This document shows positions 1 to 6,657 of a stretch of DNA of 16,054 nucleotides, one piece after another (within the stretch, counting starts at the first letter, position 1; each line of letters opens with the position of its first letter). The stretch covers positions 1 to 16,054 of the forward strand of contig DAIPYJ010000065.1 in assembly GCA_036782775.1 (NCBI GenBank), written 5' to 3'. A model generated the notes under the pieces. It was not told where the DNA came from and made no database searches. It worked only from the letters and a program-made list of their open reading frames with translations. The stretch comes from CF-13 sp036782775 (lineage in GTDB: Bacteria > Chloroflexota > Dormibacteria > CF-121). Both the position numbers and the translations under genes were made by a program.

Positions 1-1024
1 TCGTCGTCAACCGAAGCACTCCTTCCTCGCCGACGGCGAGGGCGCTCGCGATCCGACCCTCGGCGTCGATCAAGTAGCCGGTCGGCGTCGCATTCGTCCG
101 ATAGGCGCTTGCCACCTCCCATCCCGGCTCAAGTAAAACCGTTGCCTTCCAACCGTTCCTAGCGGCGAGCTGGCGATTGACCTTCTTGTCCCCCCGGCTC
201 ATGACGATCAGTTGGGGCGCCCCAGCCGGTAGATCGCGCAGCTTGGGAGCGAGCTGCGCGCAGAACCCGCATTCGGGGTTGAAAAAGACCATCATGGCCG
301 GTTTCCCACGGTAGTCGGCCGGCGTCCGCAGGCGGCCGTCGAGGTCCGGCAGCCGAAAGTCGGGCGCCGGTGTCCCCGGCGTCAACGCACCCGTGCCGTT
401 CGCGGCACCTCCCGGCAGCGGTTCGGCGCGAGCGAGGGTGAACAAGGCGTCAGCGCCGACCGCAAGTGCGCTTGCGATCCGGCCGCTCGCATCGAGCAGA
501 TATCCGGTCGGCGTTCCGGTCGTCTGATAGGCATCCATGAGCGACATATCAGGGGCGAGCAGGACATCGCATGCCCAGCGGTTTTCCTGGGCCATCCGCT
601 CAAGTTGGCTTCGCTCGCCGTTCGCGATCAGGACCATTTGCGGACCGTCCGCCGGAATGCTGCCCAGTCGCGACGCCATTTGCAGACAGAAGCCACAGCT
701 CGTGCTGAAGAATGCAATCACGAGTTCCTTGCCGCGATAGCCCTCGAGGGTCCTTCGATTGGCGGCGAGGTCGGGCAAGTCGAACGCAGGTGCCAGGCTG
801 CCAACCGATAGCCCGACGGACGGCTTCGACTCAGCGGACGCTGCCGCTGGCTGCGAAGGACGAGCTTGAAGCGCGGCCTCGACGCCAGTGATCCGCTGCT
901 TTAACTGCTCGTGGAGCAGCAACGTCTGCCCATGCTGGCGCATCAACAGATAGACAAGCGCGCCGACGAGTACCAGACCAATCCATGTCAGAAGGAAGGC
1001 GGCAGCGAGCAGTGCGATCAGCAC
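1..1024 (-). CDS. membrane-anchored protein with two tandem MauD/TlpA-like redoxin domains (partial, C-terminus outside window)
   Basis: At least 341 residues are readable from a GTG at 1024 to the window edge. An N-terminal membrane segment (about residues 2-27) is followed by a linker and two homologous thioredoxin-fold domains (about 71-200 and 213-341). Each has a CGFC active site (110-113 and 252-255) and a TPTGYL cis-proline loop (171-176 and 313-318), the latter followed by an almost identical GRIASALAVG stretch, which shows internal duplication. The topology suggests domains on the outer face of the membrane. MauD-type proteins support disulfide formation or isomerisation in methylamine dehydrogenase maturation; the substrate here is inferred to be the Cys-rich protein encoded just upstream. 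The start must be this GTG or later, because an in-frame TAA (the upstream gene's stop) lies two codons before it. No Shine-Dalgarno is visible, so translation probably depends on coupling. Confidence 0.87.
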   Translation of the reverse strand, partial: MLIALLAAAFLLTWIGLVLVGALVYLLMRQHGQTLLLHEQLKQRITGVEAALQARPSQPAAASAESKPSVGLSVGSLAPAFDLPDLAANRRTLEGYRGKELVIAFFSTSCGFCLQMASRLGSIPADGPQMVLIANGERSQLERMAQENRWACDVLLAPDMSLMDAYQTTGTPTGYLLDASGRIASALAVGADALFTLARAEPLPGGAANGTGALTPGTPAPDFRLPDLDGRLRTPADYRGKPAMMVFFNPECGFCAQLAPKLRDLPAGAPQLIVMSRGDKKVNRQLAARNGWKATVLLEPGWEVASAYRTNATPTGYLIDAEGRIASALAVGEEGVLRLTT

Positions 1025-1030
1025 CGTTCG

Positions 1031-2593
1031 TTAGGGAAATTTACAGGTGGGAGTACCCAGGCCAAGGAACCCGGTGTCACAAATCGGAACCGTCGAACCG
1101 CAGACGAAGTTGTGCTGAATGTTGTTGTCGCCGGCGAGTTCCGTATTGCAGAAGTTGATGCAGTCCTGTTCCGAGCCGTTGAAAATCACCGTGCACGCAG
1201 CCGTCGTTCCAATGAGCAATGGCGGGCTGCCCGTGCAGGAGCAGCAGCAATACTGGCAGGCGCCGTTTACGCAGGTGCCGCCCGCCTGGCAGGCATTGCC
1301 GCACGTTCCGCAGTTGTTGACGTCCGTCTTCAGGTTGACGCACGTGCCGTTGCAGCTCGTGAAGCCCGACGGGCAAACGGCCACGCACGACCCGTTCTGG
1401 CAGGTCTGCTGCGATGAGCACGCGTTCCCGCACGCGCCGCAGTTGCTATTCGTCGTCAAATCGGTGCAGCTGCCACCGCAACAGCCTTGACCGGCGGCAC
1501 AAGTGTTGCCGCAGGTCCCGCAGTTGCTCGTGGTTGTGAGGTTCGTGCAGGCGCCGCCGCAACACCCCTGGCCGGGCGTGCAGGCATTGCCGCAGGTCCC
1601 GCAGTTGCTCGTGGTTGTGAGGTTCGTGCAGGCGCCGCCGCAACACCCCTGGCCGGGCGTGCAGGCGTTGCCGCAGGTCCCGCAGTTGCTCGTGGTTGTG
1701 AGGTCAGTGCAGGCGCCGCCGCAACAGCCCTGGCCGGGCGGGCAGGCGTTGCCGCAGGTGCCGCAGTTGAGGGTGCTGGTGAGATCGGTGCAGACGCCGT
1801 TGCAACACCCTTGACCGGCGGCACATGCGGTGCCGCATGTCCCACAGTTCGTTGTGGTGTTCAGATCAGTGCAGGCACCGTTGCAGCATCCCTGGCCCAC
1901 TGCGCAGGCGTTGGCGCAAGCGCCGCAGTCGGTCACCGTATTCAAGGGCGTGCAAATCCCGCCGCAGCAGCCCTGGCCGGCGGCGCAAGCGGTACCGCAG
2001 GTACCACAGTTCGTCGTCGTGTTGAGGTCGGTACATACGCCGTTGCAGCAGCCCTGGCCTACGGCGCAGGCGTTGCCGCAGGCGCCGCAGTTGAGGACCG
2101 TATTCAAGGGCGCGCAGAAGCCGCCACAGCAGCCTTCGCCCGGCAGACAGGCAACGCCGCAGGCACCACAGTTTTGCGTGGTACTGAGGGGCGTACATGT
2201 ACCAATGGCTGGCACCGGCCCCGAACAGCATCCCTGGCCGGCCGGACAGCATGAGGGGACACCAGCCGTGCTGATGCACAAGGTCTGCGGGCTGCTGCAC
2301 TGCGATAAACCGGGATTGTTTGCGAAGCTGCTCTTGCAGGTGCCGCGCTCGGGACCTGGGGGGAAGAGCATGTTGCAGAGCTGCGCGGCGTCGCTGTTTC
2401 CCCCTCCCGGGTCGGCCACTGCAGCGAGCAAGCGGCTCGGAAAGACGGATGCCACGAGTGCGCCGCCGAGGGCGAGCCCTGCTTTTAAGGTCGCCCGCCG
2501 AGATATGCCATCGGCGAGGGCGACGGACAGTTCGCGAAATCGACGCTGGACATCGCCAGAATCAGTGGGACCCGGACCGACCGGTACGGCCAT
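1031..2593 (-). CDS. Tat-exported cysteine-rich tandem-repeat protein
   Basis: This 520-residue protein starts with a roughly 30-residue n-region and a twin-arginine motif (SRRATLK, 31-37), then a hydrophobic stretch ending near residue 60, so Tat export is likely. Residues 134-403 are ten consecutive 27-residue units of the form T-D-L-T-T-x-x-N-C-G-x-C-G-x-x-C...G-Q-G-C-C-x-G-x-C, nearly all with six cysteines. A degenerate unit (404-418), a 28-residue unit (419-446) and a separate Cys-rich C-terminal domain with CCCSC (449-453) follow. I count about 86 cysteines in all. The repeat recalls Stig1-like and other extracellular Cys-rich families; its function is unknown. The ATG at 2593 has a good ribosome binding site (AAGGGGAG, 2600-2607) and a promoter about 50 bp upstream. 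The tandem redoxin gene follows 6 bp after the stop. Confidence 0.9.
   Translation of the reverse strand: MAVPVGPGPTDSGDVQRRFRELSVALADGISRRATLKAGLALGGALVASVFPSRLLAAVADPGGGNSDAAQLCNMLFPPGPERGTCKSSFANNPGLSQCSSPQTLCISTAGVPSCCPAGQGCCSGPVPAIGTCTPLSTTQNCGACGVACLPGEGCCGGFCAPLNTVLNCGACGNACAVGQGCCNGVCTDLNTTTNCGTCGTACAAGQGCCGGICTPLNTVTDCGACANACAVGQGCCNGACTDLNTTTNCGTCGTACAAGQGCCNGVCTDLTSTLNCGTCGNACPPGQGCCGGACTDLTTTSNCGTCGNACTPGQGCCGGACTNLTTTSNCGTCGNACTPGQGCCGGACTNLTTTSNCGTCGNTCAAGQGCCGGSCTDLTTNSNCGACGNACSSQQTCQNGSCVAVCPSGFTSCNGTCVNLKTDVNNCGTCGNACQAGGTCVNGACQYCCCSCTGSPPLLIGTTAACTVIFNGSEQDCINFCNTELAGDNNIQHNFVCGSTVPICDTGFLGLGTPTCKFP
1385..2194 (-). repeat. ten tandem 81-bp coding repeats
   Basis: Ten direct repeats of exactly 81 bp encode the 27-residue six-Cys units. 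The block GCAGGTCCCGCAGTTGCTCG on the plus strand starts at 1511 and recurs at exact 81-bp spacing at 1592 and 1673 (last bases shared within the same block). Units 7-9 (about 1466-1708) differ at only a few bases, while outer units are more diverged. This suggests recent duplication or gene conversion in the middle of the array. Confidence 0.93.
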
Positions 2594-2642
2594 CGTGGAC
2601 TCCCCTTATGCCACCAACGCCGAGTTAGCGAACGGTTACCAC

Positions 2643-2671
2643 ATAATGCTGCGCTCCGACATGCTTGTCAA
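2643..2671 (-). promoter_or_regulatory. sigma70-like promoter for the Cys-rich/redoxin operon
   Basis: On the minus strand a perfect TTGACA (2666-2671) is followed by a 17-bp spacer and CATTAT (2643-2648). The predicted start of transcription is near 2636, giving a leader of about 43 bases before the ATG at 2593. The leader carries the AAGGGGAG ribosome binding site. Confidence 0.75.
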
Positions 2672-2787
2672 GGCTTTTGAGAAGACCGCTGCCAAGAACT
2701 AAAGGGCACTTTCGGGCAGCTGGGGCTGCCCACCGGCTACTGTTCGCGCCGCTGTGGCGAAGCCAGGATGGGGTAATGGGTGCTCGG

Positions 2788-2881
2788 ACCCCTCCCCGGC
2801 CCTCTCGCGCGAGCGGGGCAGGGAGATTCTGCCCAAATCTGCGGCCACTCACCCCGGCCCTCTACCTACAACCGGGGAGAG
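2788..2881. repeat. pair of GC-rich inverted-repeat (hairpin) elements
   Basis: Two related units share CCCCGGCCCTCT. The first (about 2788-2826) centres on the perfect palindrome CTCGCGCGAG (2804-2813) with flanking CTCCC/GGGAG arms. The second (about 2848-2881) has a CCCCGG/CCGGGG stem (2852-2857 with 2872-2877). The 3' arm of the second holds the GGGGAGAG that serves as ribosome binding site for the next ORF. Similar C-rich/G-rich elements occur at 7615-7649 and 10875-10894, so this looks like a dispersed intergenic repeat family. Nothing else was recognised between 2672 and 2787. Confidence 0.6.
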
Positions 2882-2887
2882 ATTGAG

Positions 2888-3055
2888 ATGGTCTGGGTGT
2901 CCGAGCGCCGAGAAGCCGTCGACCCGGGTTGGTTTTTCTCCGACGGCATCGATCTGATTGTGCTTCTCCAGGGACACCTCAAAGTAGAGTTCGACCAGGA
3001 GCGATTTGCGGATCGAATTTTGCCGGGCGACGATCTTCGTTGCGACGCACCCTAG
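2888..3055 (+). CDS. small cupin-like protein or cupin fragment, coupled to the ligase gene
   Basis: This 55-codon ORF starts with an ATG preceded by a good ribosome binding site (GGGGAG, about 2874-2879). It ends in TAG directly against the ATG of the acyl-CoA ligase (TAGATG, no gap). The peptide has a cupin-like beta pattern: an IDLIVLLQGHLKVEF strand-turn-strand (about residues 22-36) and a LPGDDL turn (about 46-51) near the C-terminus. It is much shorter than a full single-domain cupin and lacks the second metal-binding half, so it may be the remnant of an AraC or cupin gene. The ligase has no visible Shine-Dalgarno of its own, so translating this ORF probably delivers ribosomes to it. 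A coupling or leader role, rather than a folded enzyme, is quite possible. Confidence 0.5.
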   Translation: MVWVSERREAVDPGWFFSDGIDLIVLLQGHLKVEFDQERFADRILPGDDLRCDAP

Positions 3056-4552
3056 ATGAACCTCGCCAACAATCTTCGGCGCGGCCGGACGTTCTTTCCG
3101 GACCGGGCGGCAATCGTCTTCGAGGGCCGGCGCGTTTCCTACCGCGAGCTTGACGAGTCCAGCAACCGCGTCGCGAATGCACTGACCGGACTCGGCATCA
3201 AGCGCGGCGACCGGGTCGCCGTTTACCTGCCGAACATTCCCGAGTTCGCGGTCGTCTATTACGGCATCCTCAAGGTCGGCGCGATCGCGGTCTCGATCAA
3301 CTCGATCTTCAAACAGCACGAAGTCGCCTTCATCCTCAACGACTCGGGTAGCCGCCTCCTCTTCACCACCGCCGAGCTGGCGGCACAGCTGGAAGGCATG
3401 GAAGCCTCGACGGTCGAACGCATCCTCGCCGTCGATCAATCGCTCGACGAGCTGACCAGACGTGCATCGGCCGATCCGCACACGGTTGATCTGGAGGCCG
3501 GCGATCCCGCGCTGCTGCTCTACACCTCCGGCACGACCGGCTTCCCGAAAGGCGCGACCTTGAGCCATGGCAACGTGGTCTCCAACACCTGGTCGGTCGT
3601 CCACCACGCCGGCTACCAGCCGGGCGATCGCCTTGTGCTCTTCCTTCCTCTGTTCCATGTCTTCGGACAGAACTTCATCATGAATGCCTGCTTCCTCGCC
3701 GGCAGCACGCTCGTCCTCCACCGCCGCTTCGTTCCCGATGCGGTGCTCGACTCGATCGCGCGCGAACGCGTGACGATGTTCTTCGCCGTCCCCACCATCT
3801 ACGTCGCGCTCCTCAACCAGGAGGTCAAGCCGGAGCAGCTGGCCTCGATCCGCTACTGGTTCTCGGCCGCCGCCACCATGCCACAGGAGATCAGCCGCCG
3901 GTGGAGCGAGCGGTTTGGTCGCCCGATCCACGAGGGTTACGGCCTCACCGAGACCTCACCATTTGCCGCCTACAACCACGACTTTCGGCATAAATTCGGC
4001 AGCGTCGGCACCGCGGTCGAGAACTTCGAGATCCGCATCGTCGACGAGGCGGACCACGAAGTGCCGCTGGGCTCGCTGGGCGAGATCGCCATCAAAGGCC
4101 CCGGCGTCATGCTCGGCTACTGGGGCCGGCCTCAGGACACCAGCCTGGCGATTCGCGATGGCTGGTTTCACTCGGGCGACATCGGCTCGATGGACGACGA
4201 GGGCTACGTCTTCATCGTCGACCGGGTCAAGGACATGATCAACTGCTCGGGATTCAAAGTCTGGCCAGCGGAGGTCGAGCAGTTGCTCTATCGCCATCCG
4301 GCGGTCAAAGAAGCCGCCGTCTATGCCGTGCCCGATGCGGAAGCCGGTGAGTCGGTGGCCGCCGCGATCGTCCTGCGCGATGGCGCGACCGCAAGCGCCG
4401 AGGAGATCAGCGAGTACTGCCGGTCCCGCGCCGCCGTCTACAAGGCGCCGAGCCGCGTCGACTTCGTGACCGAGCTGCCCAAAAACCCGACCGGAAAGAT
4501 TCTCAAGCGGGTGCTTCGGGACCGGGCGGCGCAGCGGAAGCCCGCTTCATGA
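3056..4552 (+). CDS. AMP-forming acyl-CoA ligase (ANL superfamily)
   Basis: This 498-residue protein is predicted to activate a carboxylic acid with ATP and CoA through an acyl-adenylate in the cytoplasm. All core ANL motifs are present: the phosphate-binding loop YTSGTTGFPKG (156-166), adenine/acyl motif EGYGLTET (293-300), GWFHSGD (369-375) with the ribose-binding Asp, the hinge VDRVKDM (388-394), and PTGK with catalytic Lys481. Length is near the short end for medium- or long-chain ligases. The ATG start gives a typical N-terminus (MNLANNL), but no ribosome binding site is visible. It abuts the preceding small ORF and is probably translationally coupled to it. Being close to the ACAD/APH/SDR operon on the other strand, it could supply the CoA ester that operon uses. 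Its substrate cannot be read from the sequence. Confidence 0.93.
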   Translation: MNLANNLRRGRTFFPDRAAIVFEGRRVSYRELDESSNRVANALTGLGIKRGDRVAVYLPNIPEFAVVYYGILKVGAIAVSINSIFKQHEVAFILNDSGSRLLFTTAELAAQLEGMEASTVERILAVDQSLDELTRRASADPHTVDLEAGDPALLLYTSGTTGFPKGATLSHGNVVSNTWSVVHHAGYQPGDRLVLFLPLFHVFGQNFIMNACFLAGSTLVLHRRFVPDAVLDSIARERVTMFFAVPTIYVALLNQEVKPEQLASIRYWFSAAATMPQEISRRWSERFGRPIHEGYGLTETSPFAAYNHDFRHKFGSVGTAVENFEIRIVDEADHEVPLGSLGEIAIKGPGVMLGYWGRPQDTSLAIRDGWFHSGDIGSMDDEGYVFIVDRVKDMINCSGFKVWPAEVEQLLYRHPAVKEAAVYAVPDAEAGESVAAAIVLRDGATASAEEISEYCRSRAAVYKAPSRVDFVTELPKNPTGKILKRVLRDRAAQRKPAS

Positions 4553-4748
4553 TCTCGGCCACGATGGCCGTCTTGGCGTCGGCGTAGTCCTGCATGTAGG
4601 TCCAGTCGCGGCTCGCCAGCTCGAGCTTGGCGCGGTGTCAGGCGGGATCGTATTCCTGGATCTTGACGCGTCCGGCGAGCGGCTTGAGCTCGCCAACCGT
4701 GATAGCCCGGAGCTCAGCTTCGCGACTGCTCTGCGGGCGTTCTTCCAT
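4503..4748 (-). pseudogene. decayed GrpB-family (nucleotidyltransferase-like) gene
   Basis: Reading from an ATG at 4748, the first 36 codons resemble a GrpB-family N-terminus: a short leader, the segment ITVGELKPLAGRVKIQEYDPA (within residues 16-36), then a TGA (4638-4640) where the family has DPAW. The same frame continues past the TGA with HRAKLELASRDW and YADAKTAIVAEI (4505-4637), which is a typical GrpB C-terminus, and ends at a TGA at 4503. About 80 codons remain of an expected 170 or so, so the catalytic middle is lost. The simplest reading is an internal deletion that joined the two ends and created the stop. The 3' end overlaps the ligase gene by 50 bases. Confidence 0.7.
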
Positions 4749-4851
4749 GGCACGCCAATGGTAGATCGGGCGAATAGGTTTGGCGGCCATCGCCCGTTGT
4801 ACCCATGCCGTCTGGCGCCAGAGGAACCAGGCTGCCGACGGCGGGCAAAGC

Positions 4852-5892
4852 GTGAACAATCCGCTCCGGCGCCAGGACACCGCGGGCTCCCCACCGGCGG
4901 TTGCGCTCGGTCTGACTCTGGCCGAGCGAATGCCGAGCTTCCTTGCGCAGATGGAGGCGCGCATCCAGGAGATGGACGAGCGTAACCCGGTCCTGCCAGA
5001 GGAGTTTCGGCTGCGCGAGCGATTGACGCGCCAATATGCGACGCTCCTCATCGGCCGCTGGCTGGTCAGCGGTGCGTCGGCCTCCGAGGAGGAGGCGGGC
5101 TGGATCAGCGAGCAGGGACGCGTCGCCGCGGGCGCCGGCCTGCCAATCGCGGCCGTCGCTAAACACTACTTCATGTGGCGCGATAACACGAACGCGTTTC
5201 TGCAGGAGCTGGCGACCGAGCTCGAGACACCGGAGCCGGTCATCGAGGCCGCCCTGCAGGGCGTCAGGTCGAGCGCCGACGCCAGCATTCTTCGTCTGGT
5301 TCGCGACTATGACCACGAGATGCACCGGCTGCGGGAACTGCTCCATGCCGAACAGTCGAGCCTGCGGCATCAGGCGCTGCACGACGCGCTGACCGGCCTT
5401 CCCAATCGCTCCCTCTTCTATGACCGGCTCGATCAGGCGCTCGCCGGCTACCGGCGCGAGCAAGTCGGGTTTTCGGTGATGCTGCTCGACCTGAACCGGT
5501 TCAAGGAAATCAACGACACGCTCGGACATCAGACGGGCGACCTCGTCCTCCGTCACCTCAGCAGCCAGCTGCGGCCCCTGCTCCGCGAAGTCGACACCCT
5601 GGCACGATGGGGTGGCGACGAGTTCGGCATCATCCTTCCAACCGCCGACCTGCGTCAGGCGCTCCGCGTGGCGGCGCGTTTGCAGCAGGCGCTCGCGACG
5701 CCGCTGATCGCGCAGGGCTTCCGGCTGAGGCCGGAAAGCAGTATCGGGATCGCAACCTGCCCCGAGCACGGCATCGAGGGCGAAGCCCTGCTCCAGCATG
5801 CGGACGTCGCCCTCTACATCGCCAAGCGCGCGCACGGGGGAATCGCCACCTACGACGCCGGCGGGATCAACGAGGCCACCGCGCAGGCCTAA
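4852..5892 (+). CDS. GGDEF-domain diguanylate cyclase with helical N-terminal sensor region
   Basis: From the chosen GTG the protein has 346 residues. It is predicted to make cyclic di-GMP from two GTP in the cytoplasm. The C-terminal domain carries DALTGLPNR (178-186), LLDLNRFKEIND (211-222, metal-binding Asp213), an intact active-site GGDEF (254-258) and a product-inhibition I-site RxxD (245-248) five residues before it. The canonical motifs imply an active, feedback-inhibited enzyme; there is no EAL domain. Residues about 55-165 are all-helical, with an RQYATLLIGRWL segment and a GLPIAAVAKHYFMW segment, somewhat like RsbR/PucR-type N-terminal helical domains (tentative). No membrane segment is seen. 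The start is uncertain: an in-frame TTG at 4780 and an ATG at 4930 are alternatives, none with a convincing ribosome binding site. The TAA overlaps the convergent SDR stop. Confidence 0.9.
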   Translation: MNNPLRRQDTAGSPPAVALGLTLAERMPSFLAQMEARIQEMDERNPVLPEEFRLRERLTRQYATLLIGRWLVSGASASEEEAGWISEQGRVAAGAGLPIAAVAKHYFMWRDNTNAFLQELATELETPEPVIEAALQGVRSSADASILRLVRDYDHEMHRLRELLHAEQSSLRHQALHDALTGLPNRSLFYDRLDQALAGYRREQVGFSVMLLDLNRFKEINDTLGHQTGDLVLRHLSSQLRPLLREVDTLARWGGDEFGIILPTADLRQALRVAARLQQALATPLIAQGFRLRPESSIGIATCPEHGIEGEALLQHADVALYIAKRAHGGIATYDAGGINEATAQA

Positions 5893-6656
5893 CCTTCGAT
5901 CACGCGATTTCGGAGTCGCCGCATCCCCGAAAGCCAGCGGTCGTAGTCGGCGGCCTTGCGGCGAACATAGTCGGCCACCTCGGGATGGGGCAGGATGAGA
6001 AAGCGTTCCTCGCGCATGGCCTCGGTCGTCATGCGCGCCACGTCGTCCGGCTCGAGCGCGCCTTCCAGCAGAAAATTGCGTTCGCCCTCGCGCAATAGCA
6101 TCGGGGTGCGGACGCCCATCGGGCACAACGCGGAGACCCGAATGCCGCGGTCGCCGTAGGCGATCGAGAGCCATTCGAAAAAGGAGAGCGCGGCAGCCTT
6201 GGTGGTGGCGTAGGGCGCGGCGAGGATGTGATTGACCAGCGCCGCAGCCGAGATGGTGCCGACGAAGCATCCGGATCCGCGCTCGAGCATGCCCGGAATC
6301 ACAGCCCGGGCGGCGTAGACATGCCCCATGACATGCACTTCCCAGCTGCGCTGCCAGGCATCGTCGGGTGCTTCAGGCCCGCCGCCGAAGGCGATGCCGG
6401 CGTTCGAGCAGTAGACATCGATCCGGCCGTAGGCGTCGATCGCGCGCTGGACAAGCTCCTGGACAGCGGACTCAACCGTGACATCGGTCGACACCGCAAG
6501 CCCACCGACTTCCTGGGCGACCGCCTGGGCGGACTGGAGATCGACATCGGCGACCACGATCGCCGCCGCGCCCTCATCCTTGAACCGGCGGCAGAGCGCG
6601 CGACCGATTCCCCCGCCGCCGCCGGTCACCACGACCACCGAGTCCCAGAGCTCCAC
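5889..6656 (-). CDS. short-chain dehydrogenase/reductase (classical SDR)
   Basis: This 255-residue classical SDR is predicted to oxidise a hydroxyacyl compound or reduce a ketoacyl compound with NAD(P)H. Seen directly: the cofactor loop TGGGGGIG (11-18), an acidic residue after beta-2 (Asp37 in VVADVD, favouring NAD over NADP), SNAG (84-87), catalytic Ser136, and YATTK with Tyr149 and Lys153. The helix-4 Asn of the usual tetrad appears to be His108 (VHVMG). The GTG start lies one base after the kinase stop (TAGcGTG), with GGTGGA a few bases upstream, so it is the last gene of a coupled ACAD-phosphatase-kinase-SDR unit. In the lva levulinate pathway an SDR-type oxidoreductase forms the 4-hydroxyacyl-CoA that the kinase uses; a similar role is inferred here. 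Its stop overlaps that of the convergent cyclase gene. Confidence 0.92.
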   Translation of the reverse strand: MELWDSVVVVTGGGGGIGRALCRRFKDEGAAAIVVADVDLQSAQAVAQEVGGLAVSTDVTVESAVQELVQRAIDAYGRIDVYCSNAGIAFGGGPEAPDDAWQRSWEVHVMGHVYAARAVIPGMLERGSGCFVGTISAAALVNHILAAPYATTKAAALSFFEWLSIAYGDRGIRVSALCPMGVRTPMLLREGERNFLLEGALEPDDVARMTTEAMREERFLILPHPEVADYVRRKAADYDRWLSGMRRLRNRVIEG

Positions 6657-6657
6657 G

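Noticed and set aside
1009..1034. Operator-like GTTCGTTAGG at the end of the Cys-rich protein gene
   Set aside because: It matches about 11 of 16 positions on one half only and lies inside coding sequence at a gene junction without promoter boxes.
1385..2194. CRISPR-like regular repeats
   Set aside because: The 81-bp units are contiguous coding repeats with no unique spacers, and no cas genes are present.
1487..2702. Long plus-strand open frames (up to 290 codons) opposite the Cys-rich repeat gene
   Set aside because: The 81-bp repeat is a multiple of three and GC-rich, so other frames stay open by construction. The translations are low-complexity Pro/Gln/Val or Ala/Gly repeats without family motifs.
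2849..3931. 360-codon minus-strand open frame opposite the acyl-CoA ligase
   Set aside because: It is the antisense shadow of a gene with complete ANL motifs; the translation is Arg/Asp/Glu-rich with no recognisable domain.
4714..6270. 518-codon minus-strand open frame opposite the cyclase and part of the SDR
   Set aside because: It spans the coding strand of the GGDEF gene and runs into the SDR gene in another frame, and it shows no motif of its own.
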